Shown here one piece after another: positions 35,640 to 44,158 of a stretch of 64,000 nucleotides of DNA. A program made the translations under genes and the position numbers. The notes under the pieces were generated by a model. It searched no databases. It saw only the letters and a list, made by a program, of their open reading frames with translations, and was not told the origin of the DNA. This stretch comes from Rothia nasimurium (GTDB lineage: Bacteria > Actinomycetota > Actinomycetes > Actinomycetales > Micrococcaceae): NCBI RefSeq assembly GCF_928382285.1, contig NZ_CAKMSS010000002.1, forward strand, positions 186,001 to 250,000, given 5' to 3'. How positions within the stretch are numbered: position 1 is the stretch's first letter; the number at the start of each line of letters is the position of its first letter.

Positions 35640-37019
35640 CTAGAACTGCCAGCAAGAGTTGATGCTGGAAAGACCCTTAAACTGACGGTCTAGGAAGATC
35701 AGCCCGCGGGGAATACCCTCAAAGATACCCGCCACGTGGGTCGCACCGGCCAGAGTGTAGAAGGTGACGCGGGAGCCTTGCTGGCAGTAGTCAGCAGCCA
35801 GCTGGCGGTTGGTCCGGTAGGGAATCACGTCGTCACCCCAGGATGAAGCAATCAGAATGGGCACCTGGGGGTGGCGGCCCTGCTGGCCCAGGTTATTCTG
35901 AGCCATGATTTGTGAGACCTGGGGGTCGGTGGTCATTTCGCGGGCCAGGGTCTGGCCGCTGGCGGTGAGGGTGCGGGTGTTCTTGAAACCAAAGGTTCCG
36001 ACGGCGTCTAGGGTGCACTGGTCACGCACTGTCTCAAGGGCAGCCTGCCCTTCGGCTGAGAGTTTGTGGCTCAGGTCGATGCCGTAGCTATCGGCCAGGC
36101 CTACTACGCCCATCAGGGAAAAACCGGTGTAAAGACCGCCGTCGATGAAGCTGGTAACGGCCTGCAGGTTAGCCGGGACGGCGCCGGCGTAGATACCCTT
36201 GAGGTTGAGTTCGGGGGCGTAGCTGGCCTGGAGTTCACCGGCGGACGCCACCGCGCCGCCACCCTGGGAGTAGCCCCAGAGGCCGATGGGTGAGGTTGCG
36301 CTACCCAGACCGAGGTCAGCGGCGGTAGCTGCGCGGGCGGCGTCCAACACCGCGTTGCCCTGGTCAACGCGGTTGAGGTAGCTGTGGGTGCCAGCGGTGC
36401 CCAGGCCGATGTAGTCGGTGATGACAACGTTGTAGCCCGCGTTCAGCAAGGAGGTAACGACCAGGCTCTCGTACTCGGTTCCCGCTGCGAACTGGTTGGA
36501 GGGGGCGCAGGAGTCCCCGATGCCCTGGGTGCCGGGGGCCATGGCGATGATAGGACGCTCGCCGGGGCCGCTCCAGCGCTTGGTGGTGGTGAGCGCGGTG
36601 CCGGTGACCGCCACGGGGTTACCCAGATGGTCGGTGGACTTGTACATAATCCGCTGGGCCTGGGCTACGGGGTGGGCAATGACGTTGTTGGCATCGACCT
36701 TGAAAGTAAAGTTTTCCTTCTTGATGAGAGCGCCGTTAGCGGCGGGTAGCTGGGCCGGAGCGTCGTAGAAGTTTACGCTAGTGAGCGCTTCGGGGGCATC
36801 GTTGTAGATAGCTGCGGGGCTATTGCCCTCACTGGTGAGTGCCTCTTGAATGAGTGCTTCAGCTTCTTGTACTGCCTGACTGTTTTCAGTCAGGGGTGCG
36901 GTGTCAGTTGCATTGGCCGGGGCCATGCTCAGGGCCAGCAGAGCGGTGAGTGAAAGAGCCGTTGCCCGGCGTTTGCCAGTATTTTTGGGCGCGGCGTGGC
37001 GCGGTATGTATTTAGACAT
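35640..37019 (-). CDS. Secreted lipase (LIP family, alpha/beta hydrolase)
   Basis: A 459-residue exported lipase. A signal peptide (RRATALSLTALLALSMAPANA, quoted in part: SLTALLALSMAPANA) ends near residue 38. The nucleophile elbow is GLWGYSQGGGAV (Ser near 250), the acid is probably Asp in SSWGDDVIP, and the His lies in LAGATHVAGIF. This matches the secretory lipase family that includes Candida-type and actinobacterial triacylglycerol lipases. Cysteines in DSCAPS, DQCTLD, ADYCQQ and NSCWQF may form two disulfides. It should hydrolyse host or dietary lipids outside the cell (inference). Confidence 0.9.
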   Translation of the reverse strand: MSKYIPRHAAPKNTGKRRATALSLTALLALSMAPANATDTAPLTENSQAVQEAEALIQEALTSEGNSPAAIYNDAPEALTSVNFYDAPAQLPAANGALIKKENFTFKVDANNVIAHPVAQAQRIMYKSTDHLGNPVAVTGTALTTTKRWSGPGERPIIAMAPGTQGIGDSCAPSNQFAAGTEYESLVVTSLLNAGYNVVITDYIGLGTAGTHSYLNRVDQGNAVLDAARAATAADLGLGSATSPIGLWGYSQGGGAVASAGELQASYAPELNLKGIYAGAVPANLQAVTSFIDGGLYTGFSLMGVVGLADSYGIDLSHKLSAEGQAALETVRDQCTLDAVGTFGFKNTRTLTASGQTLAREMTTDPQVSQIMAQNNLGQQGRHPQVPILIASSWGDDVIPYRTNRQLAADYCQQGSRVTFYTLAGATHVAGIFEGIPRGLIFLDRQFKGLSSINSCWQF

Positions 37020-37113
37020 GAGTTTCCCTAGAGGTAAAATGCGAATGAGGGTGCCAAGAAGAATTCAGCACCCTCACAGTGTACAGCTAGATAGCTAGGA
37101 GCTGAAGACTTAG

Positions 37114-37371
37114 ATGAATGATACACCTCGCGATAAAAAGCCTCTATGGAAACACCTTGCTCCTTTGAATCTCTTAGGACTAGCGCTGGGGCTTTTCATC
37201 TACTTCCTGCGACTCCAGTTCAACATAAATCTCTTAGTCAGAAATAGCACTGAAGACATAACTTTCTCCTGGACCGGGCTCTTTCTCTATGTAATACCCT
37301 GCGTACTAGCGCTCAATTTTTTGGGCTGGTTCGGCTACCTACAGGAAAATATTAGCGACGATAAAAACTAG
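37114..37371 (+). CDS. Small membrane protein, unknown function
   Basis: An 85-residue protein with two hydrophobic helices (about 17-32, LNLLGLALGLFIYFL, and 51-70, TGLFLYVIPCVLALNFLGW), a basic N-terminus and an acidic C-terminus. Its base composition is more AT-rich than the neighbouring housekeeping genes. A ribosome-site-like AGGAG is 13 nt upstream, further than ideal. No recognised family. Confidence 0.5.
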   Translation: MNDTPRDKKPLWKHLAPLNLLGLALGLFIYFLRLQFNINLLVRNSTEDITFSWTGLFLYVIPCVLALNFLGWFGYLQENISDDKN

Positions 37372-37453
37372 CCCAACCCCCTTCCGCAAAACCCACTCCC
37401 CTATATCAACTACTAACTGAGTCTCAGCGAGTGTCGATAATTGGATAAACAAA

Positions 37454-37484
37454 AAGACCCAGTTCTAAAAGAACTGGGTCTTTG
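37454..37484 (-). terminator. Terminator of the initiator tRNA gene
   Basis: AAGACCCAGTTC and GAACTGGGTCTT form a 12-bp perfect stem around TAAAA, starting four nt after the tRNA 3' end; A-rich sequence on the plus strand gives a U-tract on the minus-strand transcript. Confidence 0.9.
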
Positions 37485-37487
37485 TCT

Positions 37488-37564
37488 TGGTTGCGGGGGC
37501 AGGATTTGAACCTGCGGCCTCCGGGTTATGAGCCCGGCGAGCTACCGAACTGCTCCACCCCGCG
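37488..37564 (-). tRNA. Initiator tRNA-fMet (anticodon CAU), CCA encoded
   Basis: A 77-nt minus-strand tRNA. Acceptor CGCGGGG opposes CCCGCA with the C1-A72 mismatch diagnostic of bacterial initiators; the anticodon stem CCGGG-CTCATAA-CCCGG has the three G-C pairs that direct it to the P site; the T loop is GGTTCAAATCC, and CCA is encoded. It has its own promoter and terminator. Confidence 0.96.
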
Positions 37565-37576
37565 GCGACTCATATA

Positions 37577-37605
37577 ACTATACGCACTTCCCGCAAGCAG
37601 TGCAA
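37577..37605 (-). promoter_or_regulatory. Near-consensus promoter of tRNA-fMet
   Basis: On the minus strand TTGCAC (37605-37600) and TATAGT (37582-37577) are separated by exactly 17 nt, and the -10 ends 12 nt before the mature tRNA 5' end. Confidence 0.85.
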
Positions 37606-37637
37606 GCCAAAACTGGCATTTGTGATGCACTCTACAC

Positions 37638-37683
37638 AAAAGGACGCCACCTGCCCGCTGGGTGCGGGAGGCGGCGTCCTTAT
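37638..37683 (-). terminator. Terminator of the UPF0182 gene
   Basis: AAGGACGCC (37640-37648) pairs with GGCGTCCTT (37673-37681), extended inward by ACCTGCCCGC and GCGGGAGGC with one bulge. It follows the stop at 37711 on the minus strand. Both arms carry the GGACGCC heptamer. Confidence 0.8.
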
Positions 37684-37710
37684 CTACCCAAGGCTGCTAC
37701 AGCCTGGCTC

Positions 37711-40700
37711 CTAGTTGGAGGGTGAGGGGCTGGGGCTTGCCTCGGTGGTGGCAGTGCCCTCGATACCTTCAGCGTCAATGGCGCGCTGCAGAGCCTCGTT
37801 CAGGCGGGTCTGGGCTTCACCGTAGGCGGCCCAGTCGCCGGCCTTCATAGCGGCGTCCGCGTCCTGCATCGCCTTGCGGGCATCTTGCAGGGCACCGGTC
37901 AGGCTCGCGCTGTCAGTGCTGGTCGCAGTACCATCAGCTGCCTGAGCGGCCTCGGTTTCATCGACACCGGCATCGGCAGCGGTTTCAGCACCAGAGGAAC
38001 CGCTAAAGAGCTCGTCCAGGGCTTCCTCCAGGGTGGGGGCAAAGCCGACCTGCTCGCCAAAGCCCACGAGGACGCGGCGCAGTGAGGGGTAGGCGGCGTC
38101 GCCGGAGGACTGCACGTAGACCGGCTGCACGTAGAGAATACCGCCACCCACGGGCAGGGTGAGCAGGTTACCGTTAATCACGTCAGAAGCACCCTGGCGC
38201 AGCAGGTTCAGCTCTGTTGATACAGCGGTATCTGAGTTGAACACGTTCTGAGCCTGGCCGGGGCCGGGGACCACCGACGAGCGGGGAAGCTCAAGCAGGG
38301 TCAGCTTGCCGTAGCCTTCAGCCTTTTCGCCGTCCTTACCGGTACCGGCATCACCGTTGGCGGAGAGGAAGCCGTACATGACGTTACGGGTGTTGCTGTC
38401 TGACTGCTGGGGAATGAAGCTAGTGGTCAGTGAGAACTGAGCTGAGTCTTCACCCGGCATCTGCAGGGACATGTAGTAAGGGGGCAGGGGGCGGCCGCTG
38501 TCGTTAGTGGGGTCGTTGGGAATCGACCAGCGATCGTCCCCGTTGTAGAGGCTATTTGCGTTGGTCACGTGGTAGCCGTTCAGAATCTCTCGCTGAACCT
38601 TGAAAAGATCCTGCGGGTAACGCACGTGCTCAATCAGGGAAGCCGACATCTCGCTGTAGGGGCGCACCGTATCGGGGTAGACCTTCTGCCAGGTCTTCAG
38701 CACCGGGTCCTGGTCATCCCAGGCGTACAGGGTAACGGAGCCGTCGTAGGCATTCACGGTGGCCTTGACCGAGTTACGGATGTAGTTAACCTGCTGGCTG
38801 GGCAGGGCCTGGGTTACGCCGGATGCGGTCTCTGAATCAGAGGTTGCGTTATCAAGCTGGGCTGCCTGCGAGTAGGGGTACTGGTTGCTGGTGGTGTAGG
38901 CATCCACGATCCAGAGCACCTGGCCATCGATGATGGCCGGGTAGGGGTTACCGTCTACGGTCAGGTAGGGGGCCACCTTCTTCACACGCTCTGAGGGATC
39001 GCGATCGTAGAGAATCTGGGACTCAGGGCGGACGGCGTCCGACAGCAAGATATCCGAGGACTGGAACTTAATAGCGTAGGCCAGACGGTTGAAGGCGTTA
39101 CCGATAACGGGGCCGCCATTGCCGCTGAAGGTGTACTTGGCGTCCGCGCCGCTTTCGTCGTCAGCCGTCTGGGGGCGGTCAAGTTCTAGCGGTTCGTCCT
39201 CGGCGGTGCCACCCACGATGGAGTAGTCGGGTGAGCTTTGGCCGAAGTAGATACGGGGCTCGTAGTCACCGCTAATTGCACCGGTTGCCTGAATACCCGA
39301 CTGGATGAACTTGGGCTTACCGTCGGCTTCAACCTGGTTGCCGTAGGCGGCGATGACGCCGTAGCCGTGGGTGTAGACCACGTGCTGGTTAACCCAGGAT
39401 GACCCGGCATTCTGGTCGGGGTTCAGCTCACGGGCAGCGATGACGGTGTCGGTCTCGGTGCCGTTGATGGAGTAACGGTCCACTGAGAGGTTCTGCCCAA
39501 ACTGGTAGTAGGGGCGGAACTGCTGCAGCTGGGCAAAAGCACCGGAGACCACGTTGGGGTCGAGCAGACGGATGTTAGAGATGGTCTCACTCTCACCGCG
39601 CAGGGCACCTGCTGCGGTGGATGTGGTGGCGTCGTAGTTCTGAACGTCGATCTGGTCCAGGCCGTAGGCGGCGCGGGTAGCATCGATGTTGCGCTGGATG
39701 TAGGGAGCTTCTGCGACCTGTTCGTTCGGTACGACCTGGAAGCGCTGCACAATCCAGGGGTAGATACCACCGGCCACCAGTGAAGCAATCACCAGCACGG
39801 CGGTGCCAATGATGGGAAGACGGAAGTTCCCGCGTACGGCGGCAAGGATGAAGAGGGCAGCGACCAGCAGGGAGGCGATGGCCAGAATCGCGTTAACCGG
39901 AATAATAGCGTTGACGTCGCTATACATGGCACCTGCCCAGGAACCTGACTGGTCCTGGGTAGCGTTGTAGCGGGCCAACCACAGGGTGATGCCGCGCAGC
40001 AGAATGAAGAGGGCACCGAGCACTGCGATGTGGCGGCGGAAGTGCACGGTGGTAGTGATACCGCGCTCCCCCACTACGATGCCGCCGTAGAAGTAGTGCA
40101 TGACCAAAGCTGCCATCGCTGAGAAGATGATGGCGGTGCTCAGCAGGCCGGTCACCACATTGAGGAAGGGCAAGGTAAACATGAAGTAGCCCAGGTCGCG
40201 ACCGAACTCGGGGTCTGTGGTACCAAAGCTTTCGCCCTGGAAGAAGAGCAGGACGGTCTCCCACTGGGTCATCGCCCCACTACCGACGAAAGCGCCCAGG
40301 AGAACCGGCACAGCAATCAGAAGGACCTTGCGCATGCGCTCAATACCCTGGCGGTAGCGCTCCATGTTCTGGTTGAAGAGGTCCTGCATATCTCCGTAGG
40401 GGTCGGGCACAGGGTTGCCGTTGGCGTCCACTCGGGGGCCGGCAGGACGGCGGCGAGGGCTGGGAGTCTGTAGTTGGCCGTGCCTGTAGGCGTAGAAGAG
40501 GCTGGCCCAGACGGCGATACCTACAACGATACTTGCAACCAGGAAGACGGCACCGCGGGTCAGGTTTTGAGTGATGAAAACCTTGAGGTAGCCCAGCTGG
40601 TTATACCAGAGGACGTCGGTGTACACCTGGGTTGCAAAAACAAAGGCTACGACCAGGGCGGCAATAATTGCCACGGTCACGGTCAGCGGCCGGTTTCTAC

Positions 40701-40749
40701 GTTGAGGAGCGCGTGATGATGAACGGGGAGGGGTGCTTCCGGTACTCAC
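37711..40749 (-). CDS. UPF0182-family large membrane protein
   Basis: A 1012-residue protein conserved across actinobacteria as UPF0182. About seven membrane segments fall in the first 340 residues (for example VTVAIIAALVVAFVFATQV and VLGALFILLRGITLWLA); the rest is a large extracytoplasmic part with GYGVIAAYGNQVE, PYLTVDGNPYPAI and YPQDLFKVQREIL. The C-terminus is acidic and Ala/Pro-rich. The function is unknown; homologues lie beside a PDZ-Lon protease, as here. Confidence 0.88.
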   Translation of the reverse strand: MSTGSTPPRSSSRAPQRRNRPLTVTVAIIAALVVAFVFATQVYTDVLWYNQLGYLKVFITQNLTRGAVFLVASIVVGIAVWASLFYAYRHGQLQTPSPRRRPAGPRVDANGNPVPDPYGDMQDLFNQNMERYRQGIERMRKVLLIAVPVLLGAFVGSGAMTQWETVLLFFQGESFGTTDPEFGRDLGYFMFTLPFLNVVTGLLSTAIIFSAMAALVMHYFYGGIVVGERGITTTVHFRRHIAVLGALFILLRGITLWLARYNATQDQSGSWAGAMYSDVNAIIPVNAILAIASLLVAALFILAAVRGNFRLPIIGTAVLVIASLVAGGIYPWIVQRFQVVPNEQVAEAPYIQRNIDATRAAYGLDQIDVQNYDATTSTAAGALRGESETISNIRLLDPNVVSGAFAQLQQFRPYYQFGQNLSVDRYSINGTETDTVIAARELNPDQNAGSSWVNQHVVYTHGYGVIAAYGNQVEADGKPKFIQSGIQATGAISGDYEPRIYFGQSSPDYSIVGGTAEDEPLELDRPQTADDESGADAKYTFSGNGGPVIGNAFNRLAYAIKFQSSDILLSDAVRPESQILYDRDPSERVKKVAPYLTVDGNPYPAIIDGQVLWIVDAYTTSNQYPYSQAAQLDNATSDSETASGVTQALPSQQVNYIRNSVKATVNAYDGSVTLYAWDDQDPVLKTWQKVYPDTVRPYSEMSASLIEHVRYPQDLFKVQREILNGYHVTNANSLYNGDDRWSIPNDPTNDSGRPLPPYYMSLQMPGEDSAQFSLTTSFIPQQSDSNTRNVMYGFLSANGDAGTGKDGEKAEGYGKLTLLELPRSSVVPGPGQAQNVFNSDTAVSTELNLLRQGASDVINGNLLTLPVGGGILYVQPVYVQSSGDAAYPSLRRVLVGFGEQVGFAPTLEEALDELFSGSSGAETAADAGVDETEAAQAADGTATSTDSASLTGALQDARKAMQDADAAMKAGDWAAYGEAQTRLNEALQRAIDAEGIEGTATTEASPSPSPSN

Positions 40750-40925
40750 GGGTATCCTTCAGTTGTGTTTCGTGTCTGCCGCAAAGATGCGGCCTGTGTG
40801 GTGGGTGACGCCGCACAGTGGGCGACGCTACATATAAGACACTATTTTGCCAAAGAAAGCTGTGAGTTTCGAGAGTAGGCTTACTGTTTCAGCTCTAGGG
40901 TGATACTCCCCTACTACTTGCTGGT

Positions 40926-42011
40926 TTAGGAGCAGGTGGGGAAGGTGGCAGGGTCTTCACCCTGACCGATGCGGGTCACCGCATCTACCGCCTCATCGAG
41001 GGTAGCAACCTTAATAACGTTCAGGCGACGCGGCACATTACCGACCACCTCACCGCAGTTATCTGCCGGTGCCAAGAAAACCGTAGCACCGGCGTCCGCA
41101 GCTCCCCGCATCTTTTGTTCAATGCCGCCGATGCCGCCTACGGTTCCGTCCGCGTCGATGGTGCCGGTTCCAGCAAAGTGAATTCCGCCGGTCATCTCGC
41201 CCTCGGTTAGCTCATCGATAATACCCAGGGCAAACATCATGCCGGCCGACGGGCCGCCCACTTCTTCGAGGCCGTAGTTAACGGTCATGGGGAAATCAAA
41301 GGACCGGGCAATGTAGAGGCCCAGCACGTAGCGCTGCCCCTGCTCGTTGTAGGAGGGGGTGACGGTGACCTCCTGTTCACTGCCCTCGCGGGTGAGGGTG
41401 AGCGTGACGGGCTGCCCGGCGGACGCGTTCACCCGCTCGGTCAGGTCAGTGTAGCTTGCCAGCGGCTCACCGTTGAGAGCGGTAATTACGTCGCCCTCCT
41501 GGAGTATGCCCTGGCTGGGGCCACCCTCAACGGCACCTGACACCGTTAAAATTTCGGTATAGTCGATACCCAGCTGGGTGAGGGCAGCCGCCTGAGCTAC
41601 CTCCTGGGAGTTGGTCATATCGGCAGTGTTCTGCGCGGTGACCTGCTCGCTGGTTACTGAGGGATCGTAGATGAGGTCGCTGGGCAGCACCGCTGTAGAA
41701 TCTTCCAACCAGGTTGCCAGCGCCTCAATCGCAAAGAGAGAAGTGTTGGGGCCGCCTGCAACCGATACCGTGGTCATATCGAGGTTGCCACTTACCGGGT
41801 AGGTCTGGGCGCCCTCAATCTCAATCAGGGGCTTACTATCGAACTCACCAATGGTGTTGAAGGTAGGGCCAGGTGATTCGGTCACGAAATCAACCGGAAT
41901 CACCAGCGAAAACATCGACAGGCCCAGGGCCCCCACCGCGCTCACCGTGCGCAAATCAGCCCGACGTTCACGGGGGCGGGTAGCTGCTTTGTCCCTCTTC
42001 GAAAAAACCAT
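40926..42011 (-). CDS. PDZ-domain Lon-like serine protease (YlbL family)
   Basis: A 361-residue membrane-anchored protease. An N-terminal helix (about 27-47) anchors it; a PDZ domain (about 150-235) includes GPSQGILQEGDVITALNG; the Lon-type proteolytic domain has GGPSAGMMFALGIID with the nucleophilic Ser and GGIEQKMRGAADAGA with the catalytic Lys. It is related to Bacillus YlbL and Mycobacterium Rv3194c. It should act on the outside of the membrane. It lies upstream of the UPF0182 gene, and the pairing is conserved in actinobacteria, suggesting linked function. Confidence 0.9.
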   Translation of the reverse strand: MVFSKRDKAATRPRERRADLRTVSAVGALGLSMFSLVIPVDFVTESPGPTFNTIGEFDSKPLIEIEGAQTYPVSGNLDMTTVSVAGGPNTSLFAIEALATWLEDSTAVLPSDLIYDPSVTSEQVTAQNTADMTNSQEVAQAAALTQLGIDYTEILTVSGAVEGGPSQGILQEGDVITALNGEPLASYTDLTERVNASAGQPVTLTLTREGSEQEVTVTPSYNEQGQRYVLGLYIARSFDFPMTVNYGLEEVGGPSAGMMFALGIIDELTEGEMTGGIHFAGTGTIDADGTVGGIGGIEQKMRGAADAGATVFLAPADNCGEVVGNVPRRLNVIKVATLDEAVDAVTRIGQGEDPATFPTCS

Positions 42012-42172
42012 AGGACTAGCCTACTAGCAAAATCGCCCAGCCCAGCCCACTCCCCAGCAAATTCCCACTTGGCTCAGGGCTAAAAGCATCCCGGGGTACG
42101 CGACGAGGTCGGTAGGCTAGTGAGAAACAGGAGCGGCGGGCGCCGCAGCCCCCTATTGAAACGAGGCAGAAC

Positions 42173-43555
42173 GTGACCAACAACCCCTACGACTCAGCTG
42201 GCCGTGACCCCCTTGAAGAGTTCCTCAAAAAGCTACAGGAGCAGGGGTTTGATCCGTCAGCCATGAACGGGGCCGCGGGCTTCGACGCCGATGCCCTCAA
42301 AAACATGGGTATCCCCCTCGACCCGGCCATGCTCTCGGGCATCTTCGCCCAGGTCAATTCCATGATGAGCGCCCAGTCTAGCGACGAGCCCGTCAACTGG
42401 GATATGGCCAAGCAGCATGCCCGCCAGGTACTGGCCATGGGCGAAGACCCCTCGGTAACTTCATCCCAGGCAGGCGCAGTCCGTGACGCTGCTGCCCTAG
42501 CAGATCTCTGGCTGGACCCCGTGACCATCTTCGAGCGTCCTTCCTTCGGCGTTGAGGCCTGGGCCAAGGCCGAGTGGGTTGAAAACTCCTTTGCTACCTG
42601 GAAAGATATCGCTGGCCCTGTTGCAGAAGAAGTTTCAGCAGCCATGACCTCATCGATCCAGCAGCAGATGCCCGAAGACATGGTAGGTATGCTAGGCGGT
42701 GGCAACCTCTTTGCCGGTCTCGGTGGCATGATGTTCGGCATGCAGATGGGCCAGGCTATTGGCAAGCTTGCCGAAGAAGTCGTCTCCTCCACCGATATCG
42801 GCATCCCGCTGGCTCAAGGGCGCTCTGCCCTACTACCGGCCGGTGTTGCGGCCTTTGGCGAAGGCCTAGAAATCCCGGCCCAAGAGGTCATGCTCTACCT
42901 TGCCGTGCGCGAAGCTGCCCTGATTCGCCTGCACAAGACCAACCCCTGGCTGCGTGAGGACATCATTGACCTTATCAAGCGCTTCTCCCGCGGTATTCAC
43001 GTTGATATTGAGCGTATGCAGGCAGCCGCTAACGACATCGACTTCGACCCCTCAAACCCCGAGGCCATGATGGACGCCTTCGCCGGCGACATGTTCAAGC
43101 CCCAGCTCACCGAAGACCAGCAGCTGGCCCTTGACCGTCTCGAAACCCTGCTGGCCCTGATTGAAGGCTGGGTCAGCCTCGTCACCGAGCAGGCCACCAA
43201 AAACCTGCCCATGGCCCCGCAGCTGGCTGAGACCATGGCCCGCCGTCGCGCCACCGGCGGCCCCGCAGAGCACGCTTTTGCCCAGCTCGTTGGTCTTGAG
43301 CTGCGCCCCCGCAAGATGCGCGAGGCCCTTGCCTTCTGGCGCCACTACGAAGAAAACCACGGCTTCGAGGCCCGTGACCAGCTCTGGGAGGGCCCCGAGA
43401 CCCTACCCACCGGCGAGGATCTGGATGACCCCGCAGGCTTCACCTCCCGCCGGGCCCTGCTCAACGCCAGCGAGGACGAGTTCGATGCGGCCCTCGAAAA
43501 GCTTCTGGCTGGCGGCTATGACGAGCCCGCTGAAGGGTCCGAAGACAAAGAATAA
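42173..43555 (+). CDS. Zincin-like protein of the DUF2342 family
   Basis: A 460-residue protein of the actinobacterial family variously named zinc-dependent metalloprotease or F420-associated hydrolase. Gly/Met-rich GLGGMMFGMQMGQAIG (about 185-205) and the helix LYLAVREAALIRLHKTNPWL (about 242-262) are typical. The latter occupies the place of a HExxH helix, but here reads REAAL, lacking both His; relatives often read REAAH. So activity as a protease is doubtful. The GTG start follows ACGAGG. It is divergent from the PDZ-Lon protease and ends at a hairpin. Confidence 0.8.
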   Translation: MTNNPYDSAGRDPLEEFLKKLQEQGFDPSAMNGAAGFDADALKNMGIPLDPAMLSGIFAQVNSMMSAQSSDEPVNWDMAKQHARQVLAMGEDPSVTSSQAGAVRDAAALADLWLDPVTIFERPSFGVEAWAKAEWVENSFATWKDIAGPVAEEVSAAMTSSIQQQMPEDMVGMLGGGNLFAGLGGMMFGMQMGQAIGKLAEEVVSSTDIGIPLAQGRSALLPAGVAAFGEGLEIPAQEVMLYLAVREAALIRLHKTNPWLREDIIDLIKRFSRGIHVDIERMQAAANDIDFDPSNPEAMMDAFAGDMFKPQLTEDQQLALDRLETLLALIEGWVSLVTEQATKNLPMAPQLAETMARRRATGGPAEHAFAQLVGLELRPRKMREALAFWRHYEENHGFEARDQLWEGPETLPTGEDLDDPAGFTSRRALLNASEDEFDAALEKLLAGGYDEPAEGSEDKE

Positions 43556-43561
43556 AGAGGC

Positions 43562-43595
43562 ACGGGGTCTAGAGAAGAGTCTTCTCTAGGCCCGT
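43562..43595. terminator. Hairpin between the zincin-like gene and the HELCH peptidase
   Basis: CTAGAGAAG (43569-43577) pairs with 43581-43589, extended by ACGGG and CCCGT. It overlaps the stop codon of the minus-strand gene and serves convergent genes. Confidence 0.75.
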
Positions 43596-44158
43596 CCTGA
43601 CTGCTGCGCCCGCTGCCCAAAAGTAACCCCTTCCAAAAAGCCCCGCGCTTTCTCAAGGTGGGGGTAGCGGGCTTCAAGGGCCCTAAAAGCCGGTGAATGG
43701 TTGGGCTCTAGAAAGTGGCAGAGCTCGTGAAAAATCACTGAATCCAGGGCGTACTCCGGTGCGCCCTGAAGTGTATGCGAGATGCGAATCGTGCGCTCAG
43801 CGGGGGTCGCTGAGGCCCAGCGCTGCTTCTGGTTGGTGACCCACCGGATTGAGAGCGGTTCTGGGGCTTCCGGCAGGTAGGTGGCTCGCAGGTAGTCAGC
43901 TCGCTCCCGCAAAAACTCATCGAGAGCACCCCGCTGGGCACCGGCGTCCTTACGGGCCCGGCGGGCCTCTACCTTAGGTAGCATGCGGCGCAGGTAGTCC
44001 TCGATCTCCCTGTCGGTGGAGGTGGCGGGGACCATCAGGCGCAGGCGTCCGTCCTTATGCGGCGCTAGCTGTACCGTGCGGGTGCGGCGGGTAGAGCGCA
44101 CCACCTCAATCTCAGGGCGGGACGCCGTTGCCGGCAGAATCTCACGCGAAATAGCCAC
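43586..44158 (-). CDS. YgjP/SprT-like metallopeptidase (HELCH)
   Basis: A 190-residue protein of the YgjP-like metal-dependent hydrolase family (WLM/M48-related). The zinc site is VIFHELCHFLEPNHSPAF (HExxH plus the third His), preceded by the family strand NQKQRWASATPAERTIRIS. No signal peptide, so cytoplasmic; homologues are linked to DNA-repair or DNA-protein crosslink-related proteases, though often only by name. The GTG at 44158 overlaps the TAG stop of the helicase gene, so translation is coupled. Confidence 0.85.
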   Translation of the reverse strand: MAISREILPATASRPEIEVVRSTRRTRTVQLAPHKDGRLRLMVPATSTDREIEDYLRRMLPKVEARRARKDAGAQRGALDEFLRERADYLRATYLPEAPEPLSIRWVTNQKQRWASATPAERTIRISHTLQGAPEYALDSVIFHELCHFLEPNHSPAFRALEARYPHLEKARGFLEGVTFGQRAQQSGRA

